Positions 8,877 to 18,279 are shown, counted from the stretch's first letter. The stretch is 64,000 bases of DNA from Acidobacteriota bacterium (GCA_013289585.1 JABCZR010000009.1:122124-186123), one strand, 5' to 3'. Numbers and translations: made by a program. Notes: generated from the sequence alone by a model not told the origin.

Positions 8877-9115
8877 CGGTGGAGCGGGCCTTCCAGCGCC
8901 TCAATCACATCCTCCACATTGTCATAACTAAGACCGGGAGGCAGTCCCAAGGGCCGGGGATGAACCGAGAAAGGCTTTGCCGCGGGTTTCGCCGAAACCA
9001 TCAATCCCAGGCGAAGACAGTGGTTTACTACGGCCTTCAGCGAAGCGCCGGTACGCCGGAGTTCCCGGCGCAAGAGCTTCGCAACGTCGTCGTCCAGGGA
9101 GAGTGTCGTGCGCAT
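8873..9115 (-). CDS. VapB-type antitoxin, ribbon-helix-helix
   Basis: 80 residues; the start MRTTLSLDDDVAKLLRRELRRTGASLKAVVN is a ribbon-helix-helix DNA-binding domain, followed by a proline-rich tail (HPRPLGLPPGLSYDNVEDVIEALEG) that would wrap the toxin. Antitoxin first, toxin second, with a four-base overlap, is the usual order. It should neutralise the VapC neighbour and repress its own promoter. The module lies on the opposite strand between copies two and three of the formamidase leader repeat, which suggests insertion into that locus. Confidence 0.9.
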   Translation of the reverse strand: MRTTLSLDDDVAKLLRRELRRTGASLKAVVNHCLRLGLMVSAKPAAKPFSVHPRPLGLPPGLSYDNVEDVIEALEGPLHR

Positions 9116-9239
9116 ATCATGATGCTTGCAGATTAGGCATCATGATGTCAAGCGGCAGCATTAGTGCATGATATCGGAGACCAACGGCTTAGCAGATTAG
9201 CCGATCGCGAAAATGCCTCTTCTAGAAGGGACAACCGAA

Positions 9240-10268
9240 TTGCGCCTGAAACTGCACTACGGAATTTTTTTCGTGACAAGTCTCCTGTGTATTCAAAGCG
9301 CGGTTGCGCAAAGCGCGATTCAACTCAAGCCCACGCCGAAGACGGTGGCTTGGGGTTACTACGACGCGAAGGCGGCGCCGGTGTTGCGCGTCAAGACGGG
9401 CGATACGGTGGAGATTCAGACGCTGCTCACCAACAGCCCGAAGCGGCTGGAAGAGGCGGGCGTGCCGCCGGAGCAGGTCGAGCAATCGTTGCGCGACATT
9501 ACCGACCAGGTGAAGGACAAAGGGCCCGGCGGACACATTCTCACAGGGCCGATTTACATTGAAGACGCGCAGCCCGGCGATGTGCTGGAAGTCAAAATTC
9601 TCGCCATCAAGCTCGCTATTCCCTACGCCTACAACGCCTTCGGCCCCGGCCGCGGCTATCTTCCCGACGATTTCCCGTACGCGAAAATAAAAATCATTCC
9701 GCTCGATGAAAAGCGCATGGTCGCAAAATTCGCGCCCGGCATCGAGATTCCGCTGCATCCCTTTTTCGGCAGCATGGGCGACGCGCCGCCGGAGACCGCC
9801 GGACGCTGGAACAGCGGGCCGCCGTGGGTCATGGCCGGCAATCTCGATAACAAGGACCTTGTCGCCGGCACCACGCTCTACATTCCCGTGCACGCGCCCG
9901 GCGCGCTCTTTGAAGTCGGCGACGGCCACGCCGGACAGGGCGACGGCGAAGTGGACATCACCGCGCTCGAAACTTCGCTCATCGGCACGTTTCAATTCAT
10001 CGTGCGCAAGGACCTGCACCTGAAGTGGCCGCGCGCCGAAACGCCCACGCACTACATCACCATGGGCCTCAACGATGACCTGAACGCCTGCGCCACCCTC
10101 GCCGTCCGCGAGATGATCGATTTCCTCGTCACCGAAAAACATCTCTCCCGCGACGACGCCTACATGCTCGCGAGCGTCGCCGCCGACCTCCACATCACCG
10201 AACTCGTCGACGGCAACAAAGGCGTCCACATGATGCTCCCTAAATCCATCTTTGTGCCCGTGAAATGA
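9240..10268 (+). CDS. Acetamidase/formamidase family protein, secreted
   Basis: About 343 residues, a FmdA/AmdA family amidohydrolase that would release ammonia from formamide or acetamide. A signal peptide (RLKLHYGIFFVTSLLCIQSAVAQ) indicates a periplasmic form. Family features: RVKTGDTVEIQT near the start, GPIYIEDAQPGDVLEVKIL, and the GNLDNKDL and GDGHAGQGDGEV motifs. I prefer the TTG at 9240 (AAGGG nine bases ahead, clean signal peptide); an upstream ATG at 9213 has no ribosome-binding site. The first 35 mature residues are duplicated in two upstream copies. Confidence 0.9.
   Translation: MRLKLHYGIFFVTSLLCIQSAVAQSAIQLKPTPKTVAWGYYDAKAAPVLRVKTGDTVEIQTLLTNSPKRLEEAGVPPEQVEQSLRDITDQVKDKGPGGHILTGPIYIEDAQPGDVLEVKILAIKLAIPYAYNAFGPGRGYLPDDFPYAKIKIIPLDEKRMVAKFAPGIEIPLHPFFGSMGDAPPETAGRWNSGPPWVMAGNLDNKDLVAGTTLYIPVHAPGALFEVGDGHAGQGDGEVDITALETSLIGTFQFIVRKDLHLKWPRAETPTHYITMGLNDDLNACATLAVREMIDFLVTEKHLSRDDAYMLASVAADLHITELVDGNKGVHMMLPKSIFVPVK
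9324..9428 (+). repeat. Formamidase leader repeat, copy 3 (parent copy)
   Basis: This is the copy inside the intact formamidase gene and therefore probably the source of the copies at 7740-7844 and 8365-8403. Differences from copy 1 are mostly third-position changes, so the protein has been kept in both. Confidence 0.85.
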
Positions 10269-10277
10269 GTTAGCGCC

Positions 10278-10730
10278 ATGGACTCGTCGAGCTCATTCGG
10301 TTTGATTTTCTTCCTCATACTGTTGGCCGCCATGGCTTGGTGGTATGGCACTCAAATCCGCCACTACCTAAAACGAATCGCAAGCCGCCGCTGGCCTTTT
10401 GTGTCGGCAGTCATTCAAAAGGGCGGCGTGAGGCCGCTGGCTGGCTCAAAGGGATCCAGAGTTTACGGAAGCTTTTTCGGTTACGCATACATTCTCAACG
10501 GCACTCGTTACGCCGCCCTTTTTGCTCTCATATGTGGGCAGGAGCGTGCAGAGCAATTGCAGAACAGGGTTAATGGTGACATCACCATACGCTACAACCC
10601 AGCGGATCCAAACGTCTCCTTTCTATGTGATCCTTATGACCAGCGTTTTGGAGGAATTGCAGCAACACAAAATCCGGAGTGGCTTAACCAGGAAGGAGAT
10701 TTGGATACGACAAGTTTAAAGTTGGATTGA
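10278..10730 (+). CDS. DUF3592-like membrane protein
   Basis: 150 residues with one N-terminal membrane segment (residues about 7-23, FGLIFFLILLAAMAWWYG) followed by a beta-rich domain: WPFVSAVIQKGGV ... YILNGTRYAALF ... VTIRYNPADPNVSFL. The pattern of a helix, a W-P-x-V-x-A start and a YNPxxPxxS ending is that of DUF3592. No known enzymatic role. It starts nine bases after the formamidase stop, so may be co-transcribed, although its base composition is lower in GC. Confidence 0.7.
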   Translation: MDSSSSFGLIFFLILLAAMAWWYGTQIRHYLKRIASRRWPFVSAVIQKGGVRPLAGSKGSRVYGSFFGYAYILNGTRYAALFALICGQERAEQLQNRVNGDITIRYNPADPNVSFLCDPYDQRFGGIAATQNPEWLNQEGDLDTTSLKLD

Positions 10731-10800
10731 ATATGGCGAGCTAATCGTCGCAGATGTGCTCGATCTTGATTCCGCGTCCGGCGAAACCAATGTAGCGCAG

Positions 10801-13239
10801 TCACTCGTAGCGCAGAGCGATCATGGGGTCCACGCGCATCGCGCGCCGTGCGGGAATGTAGCAGGCGAGCAACGCGACGCCGGTTAGAAGAACGGCGACG
10901 CCAGTGAACGTGATGGGATCGGACGCGCCAACGCCGTAAATGAATTGCGCCATCAGCCGCGTCAGTCCAAGCGCCGCAGCGACTCCGATAGCCACGCCAA
11001 TGAGCGTGAGCTTCATCCCTTCGCCGAGCATCATGCGCAGCACGTCGGCGCTGGAGGCGCCGAGCGCCACGCGAATGCCGATTTCATGCGTGCGCTGCCC
11101 GGTCAGATAGGAAATGACGCCGTAAATTCCGATCGCCGAAAGCACCAGCGCCAGCGCGGAAAAAACGCTGAGCAAAATCATCGCCAGCCGCTGCGTCGCG
11201 ATGGACCCGGCGACAATGTCCTCCACCGGCCGCGCGCCGTAAACGACGGAGCTCGGATCCGCTTTCCCCGCCGCTGCGCGAATCGCGCTCACCACGTTAA
11301 GCGGAGTAGACGTTGTACGCGCCACGTAGCCGGAGCCGTTCGCCAGCAACGGCCAGAAGCGATCCGGCACTTGCCAGACGGACAGGTAAAGCTGCGACTG
11401 CAACGTTTCGTGCTTTTTGTCGCCCAGGCCCCAGTGCTCGACGTGGCCGACGACGCCCACGATTTCCGGCTGTATATTCAGCAGCCCGACGTTGATGCGT
11501 TTGCCGATGGGATCGGTGTTGGGAAAATATTTACGCGCGAAGGTGGCATCGATCACTGCGACCGCCGGCGCATGCTCGTCGTCGCGGTCGTTCAAGAAGC
11601 GCCCGCGCTGAATCGGAATGCGCAGGGCCTGCTGGTACGGAGGCGTCACCAGATAGAACAGCGCAAACGTCATATCGTTTTGGTTCGCGGGCGGCGCCTC
11701 GCCTTCGTGCCAGAAAGGAACTTCGGAATCGCCGGTCATCGGCAGCGAGCCGCCGACTACGGAGACGGCTTCTACGCCGGGCACACTCGAGAATTGCCGG
11801 ACGCTCTCGCGATATTTCGCGCGCAGCTGATCGGCGGTGACCGACGGATCGGAAGTGAGAGAAGTTGCAAACGAAAGCGCATTGTGCGAATCAAATCCCG
11901 GATTGATTCCCCAGAGCGCGGCCAGGCTTCGAATCATCAGTCCCGCTCCAACGAGCAGCACCAGCGCCAGGGCCATTTCGGCGACCACGAAGATGCTCTG
12001 CGTCCGATTGCGCGCGCCGCTCGATCCGCGGCCGCCTTCCTTCAACGTATCGCTGAGCTGCGGCCGCAACATTTTGATCGCCGGCGCAAGCCCGAAAACG
12101 ACGCCCGTGAGAATGGCCAGCGCGCCGGTAAAGAGCAGCACATGCGAATCGAGCGAGATCTCATCCGTTCGCGGAAGGACGTCCGCGAGCGCGGTGAGCA
12201 TGCTGCGCATCGCGAGCTTCGCGAGCAGCAGGCCGAGCCCGCCGCCGGCTATGCCAAGCAGGACGCTCTCCGTCAGTAACTGCCGGACCACGCGCGCGGG
12301 ACTGGCCCCAAGCGCCGAGCGAATCGCGAATTCACGCGTGCGTCCCGTAGAGCGCGCAAGCAAGAGATTCGCAACATTGGCGCAGGCAATCAGCAGAACA
12401 AATCCCACCGCGCCCAGCAGCACGAGAAGGATTCCCTGCACATTGCCCACGGTGTCCGCCTTGAGCGGGACGAGCGTTATCCCCGTGCCTTTGTCCACTT
12501 CGGGATACGCGTTGGCGAGATTCTGCGCCACCGAATCCATATCCGCGCGAGCCTGCGCCAGCGAAACGCCGGGCTTTAGGCGTCCGATCGAATTCGTCCC
12601 CATGCTGATGCGCCGATCGAGAAACGTGGGGTCCGTCCACTGGCCGAGCGGGACGTAAACGTCCGAGGGACTGAGCCCCGGCAAAAGCCCCTTGGCAACG
12701 CCGACAATCGTGTACGATTTTCCGTTGAGGGTGATGTTCTTGCCGGCGACTTCCGGCGACGAGGCAAATTTGCGCTTCCACAGCCCATCGCCAAGGATGG
12801 CCACGGGGCCAGCGCCGGCGCGGTCTTCTTCCGGGCGGAAGTTGCGTCCCGCGATGGGGGTGAGGCCGAGGGCGGGAAAAAATTCGACGGAAATCATGTG
12901 GCCGTGGAGGCGTTCCGGCTCGCCCGCGCCGGTCATATTGAAATCGTCGGCGCGGAAAGCGCCCAAAGCGGCGAAAGAATGGTTTTGCTTCTGCCAATCG
13001 AGAAGATTCGGGTAGGAAATCGAGCTTTGTTCGAATGACGTGGTCTTTGAGTAGACCGCGTAAAGCTCGTCGGGATTCGGGAACGGCAGCGGATTCAGGA
13101 GCACGCCGTTGACGATGGAGAAGAGCGCGGTGTTCGCGCCGATTCCCAGTGCCAGCGTCAGAATGGCGATGGCGGCGAATCCACGGCTATTCGAAAGCAC
13201 GCGCAACGCATGACGGATGTCTTGCCAGAAATTGGTCAT
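10801..13239 (-). CDS. ADOP-family MacB/FtsX-type permease
   Basis: 812 residues from the ATG at 13239 (GGGAGG ahead of it). It starts with FWQDIRHALRVLSNSRGFAAIAILTLALGIGANTALFSIVNGVLLNPLPF, typical of the acidobacterial duplicated orphan permease family. Domain order: membrane helix, MacB periplasmic core domain (about 55-260), first FtsX domain of three helices (about 285-430), second periplasmic core (about 450-670), second FtsX domain (about 695-800). No ATPase is adjacent, as usual for this family. Probably a mechanotransmission-type permease; substrate unknown. It is a strong pointer to Acidobacteria. Confidence 0.93.
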   Translation of the reverse strand: MTNFWQDIRHALRVLSNSRGFAAIAILTLALGIGANTALFSIVNGVLLNPLPFPNPDELYAVYSKTTSFEQSSISYPNLLDWQKQNHSFAALGAFRADDFNMTGAGEPERLHGHMISVEFFPALGLTPIAGRNFRPEEDRAGAGPVAILGDGLWKRKFASSPEVAGKNITLNGKSYTIVGVAKGLLPGLSPSDVYVPLGQWTDPTFLDRRISMGTNSIGRLKPGVSLAQARADMDSVAQNLANAYPEVDKGTGITLVPLKADTVGNVQGILLVLLGAVGFVLLIACANVANLLLARSTGRTREFAIRSALGASPARVVRQLLTESVLLGIAGGGLGLLLAKLAMRSMLTALADVLPRTDEISLDSHVLLFTGALAILTGVVFGLAPAIKMLRPQLSDTLKEGGRGSSGARNRTQSIFVVAEMALALVLLVGAGLMIRSLAALWGINPGFDSHNALSFATSLTSDPSVTADQLRAKYRESVRQFSSVPGVEAVSVVGGSLPMTGDSEVPFWHEGEAPPANQNDMTFALFYLVTPPYQQALRIPIQRGRFLNDRDDEHAPAVAVIDATFARKYFPNTDPIGKRINVGLLNIQPEIVGVVGHVEHWGLGDKKHETLQSQLYLSVWQVPDRFWPLLANGSGYVARTTSTPLNVVSAIRAAAGKADPSSVVYGARPVEDIVAGSIATQRLAMILLSVFSALALVLSAIGIYGVISYLTGQRTHEIGIRVALGASSADVLRMMLGEGMKLTLIGVAIGVAAALGLTRLMAQFIYGVGASDPITFTGVAVLLTGVALLACYIPARRAMRVDPMIALRYE

Positions 13240-13345
13240 TGGAACCTCCCGAAGGCACACCTGCTCTTAGGGATGAACTGCTGCCGGTAGATACGGCAGG
13301 CCCTGGTGATTTGTTCCGTGGGAAATGGCCGGCGGGCTGGAGACT

Positions 13346-14479
13346 TCAGTAATCGTAGATGTGTTCGATTTTGGGACCAGCGGCTGCGAGATGATTCAGG
13401 ACGGAATGCAAGGAACGGACAGGGCATTCGAACGCGAGGCGCTGGAGGTTGGGCTGGGTCAGGATGTCTTCGGTGAAGAGCAAGGTGGCATCGCTGGCGG
13501 ACAGATCAAAGGTCCAGTTTTTCGGCGCGACCACGGTGAGCATGATTTCGTCGTTGCCGGCGATTTGCGCAAAGTGGACGTCGCGTTTCGCCATTGCGAC
13601 GGCCAGCTCGGTGAATTCCTGATACCGCGGAACCGACACGACGTAAGATTGCCGGGCGGTCTCCTGAATGATCTTCACGCGCGGGAATTCCCGGAAAACG
13701 TTCTCCGGCGCGCTCTCCAGCCAGGTGTACGTCTCGTCGCTTTCAGCCCCGTAAGCCAGGTGACTGGCCGCTTGCATGGCCTCCGCGTAGAGCGCTTCGA
13801 TACCGTAATCCACGCTGAGGATGAATTTCCGCTCCCATTTGCGGATCGGGTGCTTACCCCAGAGCGACGTTTCTTTCCAAAGCTGCTTGAGCGCATGCGC
13901 GAAGTGAAATTCGTAAAACGGACGAATGTAAACAAAATCGGCGTATTCGCGCGCGACGCGAGCGGCGTAGGCGTCTTCTTCCACCAGTTCGTGCAAACTG
14001 GTCCATTCGCTCAAGCGCCCGATGGTTTGTTCGTACGCGCCGCGAATCGTGTATTCCAAGGCAAAACTTCCCCCCAGCACAAATGAGCTCAAGTGGTCGC
14101 CAAAATTAAATTGGTGGCGGCTTTGCGTCAGCCCGCAAATAAAGCAATACGATTTCCAGTACTGGCCAATCGAAGCGAAATACGGGAATCCGCTCGGCAG
14201 ATTTTTCGGCAGGTATTGCGCGCGTTCCTCATAACTCCAGACGATGTACCACTCGGGATAGGAAAAATACGAATCTTCGACCGGCCGCCGATTTTTCTCT
14301 CCGACGTCAGCCGCTGGATTTTTTTCGCTCAACGATGTTTGCGGCAGAGGCCCGACGGCAGGCTTCAGGAAAGCGCACTTCAACCAAAAAACCGCGACGA
14401 ACAAAACCAGCGCGCCGAAGCAAATCAGGAAAAACGGGAGGACCCTTCGCTTCAGGAAGCGCTTCACGCCTTCGCGCAT
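13346..14479 (-). CDS. Hypothetical membrane-anchored protein
   Basis: 377 residues, one N-terminal membrane anchor (about residues 14-35) after a basic start, then a large aromatic-rich extracytoplasmic domain (EDSYFSYPEWYIVWSYEERAQYLP, FIRPFYEFHFAHALKQLW type segments). I recognise no family. It ends 107 bases after the start of the ADOP gene, and begins eight bases after the stop of the small membrane protein upstream, with which it likely forms a two-gene unit. Confidence 0.75.
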   Translation of the reverse strand: MREGVKRFLKRRVLPFFLICFGALVLFVAVFWLKCAFLKPAVGPLPQTSLSEKNPAADVGEKNRRPVEDSYFSYPEWYIVWSYEERAQYLPKNLPSGFPYFASIGQYWKSYCFICGLTQSRHQFNFGDHLSSFVLGGSFALEYTIRGAYEQTIGRLSEWTSLHELVEEDAYAARVAREYADFVYIRPFYEFHFAHALKQLWKETSLWGKHPIRKWERKFILSVDYGIEALYAEAMQAASHLAYGAESDETYTWLESAPENVFREFPRVKIIQETARQSYVVSVPRYQEFTELAVAMAKRDVHFAQIAGNDEIMLTVVAPKNWTFDLSASDATLLFTEDILTQPNLQRLAFECPVRSLHSVLNHLAAAGPKIEHIYDY

Positions 14480-14486
14480 CGCGGGC

Positions 14487-14876
14487 TCAGGCTTCCGAGA
14501 GATTGCGGCTCACGGTGGCGGCGATCCAGAACGCAGCGATGAAGATGAGGATGTGCGGCAGGTTGACGAGGATATTCGTTTTCAGCGGGACCTGATTCAG
14601 GTGGCTGACAAAATAAACGACGACATCGATCAAGTACCAGGTCCCCAGCACATAAAAATAAACTCGCGCGCCCCGCGCCGAAGTCAGCGCCCCGATCACT
14701 CCCAGCGCGCCTGCGGCAAGATGGCCGAGGTCCACGATTCTGGTCATGTGGAAGAGGCCGAACATCAGGCCGTTCGAATCCATGATTTCGGGAACGTAGT
14801 CCAGGAGGTAGACGCCGAGAAACAGCGCCGCAAATCCCCAGGCACACTTCTGAATCGTCGTTATTTGTTTAGGCAT
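14487..14876 (-). CDS. Small four-helix membrane protein
   Basis: 129 residues with four predicted membrane segments (about 11-28, 46-65, 72-92, 102-121). The third segment region SARGARVYFYVLGTWYLIDVVVYF resembles DUF4383-type small membrane proteins, but I am not sure of the family. It precedes the large anchored protein by seven bases and likely shares its transcript; the two may work together in the envelope. Confidence 0.7.
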   Translation of the reverse strand: MPKQITTIQKCAWGFAALFLGVYLLDYVPEIMDSNGLMFGLFHMTRIVDLGHLAAGALGVIGALTSARGARVYFYVLGTWYLIDVVVYFVSHLNQVPLKTNILVNLPHILIFIAAFWIAATVSRNLSEA

Positions 14877-14952
14877 GGAAAGCCCCCGGGAAGCTTGGTG
14901 ACAGCATAGTTCCCCCTATACTTCTCGGGAAAGCACCATCTTCGGCTGACTT

Positions 14953-16551
14953 ATGCAAAAGACAACGTCCCCTTCGCGAAGGAAGCGCTGGCTGGTTGCG
15001 CTGCTGTTTATGGCGTCGCTGCTCGTCGTAGCCGCGAAAAAATTTTTTGACTATGCGGCCCCGCCGGCCAGGGAAAAAGAATCGGACTTCGTTTATCCGC
15101 CGAATGCCGACCAGACCAAGCCGACCACGCTGGTGCTGCAGATTCCGCCGGCGTCGCAGGTGCCATTCGAACAGGTCGGCGGATTTATCAATGATGCGAG
15201 CCACCTGAACAAGACAGCGGTCTACGGCATCGTCAAAGTCACGACGGTGGAGGATATCGAGAATGCGGTGCAGTTCGCGCGCGAGCACAAATTAAAAGTC
15301 ACGGCCGCAGGGTCGCGGCACAGCATGGGCGGGCACACGTTCGTCAAGGACGGCCTGGTCCTGGATATGCGCGGATTCAACCAGGTGCGGCTGGATAAAG
15401 AGCACAAAATTCTCAACGTACAAACCGGAGCCACGTGGAAGCAGTTGCAATTGTATCTCGACCAATACGGGCTTGCGGTGAAAGCCATGCAGTCCATCAA
15501 TATCTTCACGGTGGGCGGCACGCTGAGCGTGAATGCACACGGGATTGCGCATAACCCCGGCCAAGTAGCGCCGACGGTGCGGTCGTTTCGAATCCTGCTG
15601 AGCAACGGGGAAATCAAGAATTGCAGCCCGACGGAAAATGCGGAGCTGTTTCATCACGCGCTGGGCGGTTATGGATTGATGGGCATCATTCTGGATGTGG
15701 ACCTGGATGTGGTCGACAATGAGATGTATCTCTGGAAAACGCATTATATGGATTACAAGGATTTTGCGGACTATTACCAGAAAAACGTGGACGGCAAGGA
15801 CAACATCGGTTTGGCGTATGGGCGCCTTTCGATGTCTCCTTCTTCGTTCTTGAAAGAGACCGCCATTCACACGTATGAAAAAACGAACACGGCGGTGCCG
15901 TTGGTTCCGTTGAAGCTGCCGGGGTATGTGTGGCTGGACCGGTTCATCATTAATTTTTCAAAAACGGGTGACACCGGCCGGCGCTTCCGGTGGGTGATGG
16001 AAAAGTATGGAGAGCCGCACCTGCACACGTGCATTTCGCGCAACGAAGCCATGAGCCGCGAAGAAGGCTGCCTGGTTTCACGCAATCAGGAAATGTACGA
16101 TTCAATGGATTACCTGGAAAACCGGCTGAAGGACACGGACATCCTGCAGGAATATTTCATTCCGCGGGACAAGATGCCGCAATTCGTAGACGGGCTGCAC
16201 AGCATTGTGAAATCGAATGGGGCCAATCTGATCAATGTGACCATTCGAATCGTCCACAAGGACGACATCACGGTGCTGAATTACGCGCGGGAGGATATGT
16301 TCGCCTACGTGCTGTACTTCAATCAGAAATTCAATGAGCGCGAAGGGCAGATCTTGCAGAAGACCACCACCGACCTGATTGATCTCGCCTTGGGACTCGA
16401 CGGCACGTACTATCTTCCTTACCAGCTTTTCTATTCGAAGGAGCAACTGCGCAAGGCCTATCCGCGTGTGGACGAGTTCTTCGCGACGAAGAAAACGTAC
16501 GATCCGGATGAACTATTCACCAACAAGTTCTACGAGAAGTACGGCAAATAA
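14953..16551 (+). CDS. FAD-binding PCMH-type oxidase (L-gulonolactone/aldonolactone oxidase-like)
   Basis: 532 residues. An N-terminal membrane anchor (about 13-31), then a VAO-family FAD-binding domain starting at VTTVEDIENAVQFAREHKLKVTAAGSRHSMGGH, with the FAD-loop GGTLSVNAHG at about 190 and GYGLMGIILDVDLDVV further on. The C-terminal half is a cap domain with an arabinono-lactone-oxidase style ending (YDPDELFTNKFYEKYG). The family oxidises sugar lactones or alditols at the expense of oxygen or a carrier. Substrate not determined. Divergent from the two-gene unit upstream. Confidence 0.88.
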   Translation: MQKTTSPSRRKRWLVALLFMASLLVVAAKKFFDYAAPPAREKESDFVYPPNADQTKPTTLVLQIPPASQVPFEQVGGFINDASHLNKTAVYGIVKVTTVEDIENAVQFAREHKLKVTAAGSRHSMGGHTFVKDGLVLDMRGFNQVRLDKEHKILNVQTGATWKQLQLYLDQYGLAVKAMQSINIFTVGGTLSVNAHGIAHNPGQVAPTVRSFRILLSNGEIKNCSPTENAELFHHALGGYGLMGIILDVDLDVVDNEMYLWKTHYMDYKDFADYYQKNVDGKDNIGLAYGRLSMSPSSFLKETAIHTYEKTNTAVPLVPLKLPGYVWLDRFIINFSKTGDTGRRFRWVMEKYGEPHLHTCISRNEAMSREEGCLVSRNQEMYDSMDYLENRLKDTDILQEYFIPRDKMPQFVDGLHSIVKSNGANLINVTIRIVHKDDITVLNYAREDMFAYVLYFNQKFNEREGQILQKTTTDLIDLALGLDGTYYLPYQLFYSKEQLRKAYPRVDEFFATKKTYDPDELFTNKFYEKYGK

Positions 16552-16658
16552 TTCGTTTCTCTCCCAACAAATGCAGTTGGAAAGTTTGCGAGTGGGGCTC
16601 CTCCCCTATACCATAGTTTTCCGCAGGGCATCCGCGGCGGGAACATATTGGAGGGATA

Positions 16659-17606
16659 TTGAAAGTCGGGAGAACTCTATCAGGACTTGCCTTGCTCTGT
16701 TTGCTGTCGGCGCTGCTGGCGGGACAGACGAAGGAGATTCCAGAGTGGTGCCGTCCGCTGCCTCGGCCTGAATACAAAACCCTGGAACGAGTGCTGCCCA
16801 CCGAACCGTGGTTTGAGGTCTACAAAGTTGTTCCCGGAGTATTCGCCATTTACGAGCCGCATCAAGCGGAAGAAGTAATCTCCTATCTGATTGTCGGGCA
16901 CAAGCAGGCTCTTCTCTTTGACACGGGCATGGGTATGGGCGACATTCGCAAAATCACTGCGAAACTAACCTCGCGGCCAGTCGTCGTACTGAACTCTCAC
17001 ACGCACGACGATCACGTGGGCGACAACTGGGAATTCTCTTTCGTGTACGGCATGGACACGGACTTCACACGCGCGAACGCAAAAGGTTCGCGCGAAGATG
17101 CGCAAGCAGAAGTTACTCCCGATCAAATCTGCGGTGATTTACCCAAAGGATTTAATGCGAAAACGTATGCGACAAAGCCGTGGAAGGTCTCGCACTTTAT
17201 TCATGACGGATTCAAAATAAATCTAGGCGGCCGTACGCTGGAAGTCCTTGCAACCCCTGGGCACACTCCGGATGCCATTTCGCTACTCGATAGCGCCAAC
17301 GGATTGCTGTTCACCGGCGATACTTATTATCCGGCGCCCATCTGGCTTTTCCGACCGGAAACAGATCTCGATGCGTATGTCGCCTCCGTGAAGCGGCTCG
17401 CGGCGCTGGCCCCGCAAGTCAAGACGGTCTTGGGGGCTCACAATATTCCAGTTGCGAATCCAGATGTTCTCCCCAGGCTTGTCGTGGCGATTCAGACCGT
17501 TCGCGAAGGGAAAGTACCGCCGGGAAAAAGCGAGGACGGGAAAACTTTGTATACGACCGACGGCATCACATTTCTGATGAAGTCCGGGGCTGTGGGAATA
17601 CACTGA
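16659..17606 (+). CDS. MBL-fold metallohydrolase, secreted
   Basis: 315 residues starting at TTG with GGAGGG ahead. Signal peptide (LSGLALLCLLSALLAG). The metallo-beta-lactamase zinc motif is seen as SHTHDDHVGD at about residue 112, with LFDTGMG before it, TPGHTPDAIS and LFTGDTYY after it. These are the HxHxDH and distal His/Asp ligands of the fold. Reaction is unknown; the family covers lactonases, glyoxalase II and beta-lactamases. It starts about 107 bases after the FAD oxidase and is followed 13 bases later by another secreted protein. Confidence 0.88.
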   Translation: MKVGRTLSGLALLCLLSALLAGQTKEIPEWCRPLPRPEYKTLERVLPTEPWFEVYKVVPGVFAIYEPHQAEEVISYLIVGHKQALLFDTGMGMGDIRKITAKLTSRPVVVLNSHTHDDHVGDNWEFSFVYGMDTDFTRANAKGSREDAQAEVTPDQICGDLPKGFNAKTYATKPWKVSHFIHDGFKINLGGRTLEVLATPGHTPDAISLLDSANGLLFTGDTYYPAPIWLFRPETDLDAYVASVKRLAALAPQVKTVLGAHNIPVANPDVLPRLVVAIQTVREGKVPPGKSEDGKTLYTTDGITFLMKSGAVGIH

Positions 17607-17619
17607 AATGCGCTGAAAG

Positions 17620-18279
17620 ATGGGAATGGGCCGCTTCTTTACAAGACATTCTTTTTTCGTCCTCGCCATACTGCTGTTGCTCGTTCCGGCCGCGAGCACG
17701 AGCCCAGCGCAACAAAACCAGAAGAAGAAAGAAAAGCCGCTCCGGAAAGAAGTACTGAATTTTGACGGCGGCATTCTTTTTGAAACGGATGGGGGGCTCT
17801 CCGAATTGACATGTTTCCGCGTGTCTGGCCGCGCGTACGCTCCTGGGTTCTTCGACGAGTTCAAACGCATCGATGACGATAACGGGACGGAGTTCAAAAG
17901 CGGGCAGCAGGTTGTAAACGAGTTTCCCGAGGAACTCCAGGTGTCGTTTACGATGTTCGATATTTCCTGCGACCCCCGGCTGCAGCGCCCCGGCCCGAAG
18001 AAATATCTCACGCAAGAAATGATGAAGTCGCTGCGCTTTTCGTTTTACTGGAAACGTGGCATCGAGCTGCGGCACATCGAAAATCTGAAACCGGAAGCGG
18101 CGATCGCCGAAGCGCTGGAGCCTTACAACAAAGCGAGCAAAGAGGAATTACCAATGCGCTTCCAGTGGTTCCTGCGATTCACCATTCCCAGCGCGGGTGT
18201 GCCGCTGACGGATCGGCTGGTGCTGATCATCCGCACGGCGGATGGGCGAACGGCGGCGCGGGTGGCGGCCCGGTTGTAA
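17620..18279 (+). CDS. Hypothetical secreted protein
   Basis: 219 residues; signal peptide with hydrophobic core FFVLAILLLLVPAAS, then a lysine-rich linker (QNQKKKEKPLRKE). The mature domain is unrecognised: VLNFDGGILFETDGGLSELTCFRVSGRAYAPGFFDEFKRI and a later RFQWFLRFTIPSAGVPLTDRLVLIIRTADGRTAARV, both looking beta-rich. It starts 13 bases after the MBL-fold gene and is probably co-transcribed. Confidence 0.7.
   Translation: MGMGRFFTRHSFFVLAILLLLVPAASTSPAQQNQKKKEKPLRKEVLNFDGGILFETDGGLSELTCFRVSGRAYAPGFFDEFKRIDDDNGTEFKSGQQVVNEFPEELQVSFTMFDISCDPRLQRPGPKKYLTQEMMKSLRFSFYWKRGIELRHIENLKPEAAIAEALEPYNKASKEELPMRFQWFLRFTIPSAGVPLTDRLVLIIRTADGRTAARVAARL

Noticed and set aside
9222..10229. A 335-codon frame on the minus strand, antisense to the formamidase gene
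   Set aside because: It is a high-GC antisense shadow; the plus-strand frame has clear family motifs and a signal peptide.
10945..12279. A 444-codon plus-strand frame under the ADOP permease
   Set aside because: Arg/His/Gln-rich composition and no motifs; antisense to a well-supported permease.
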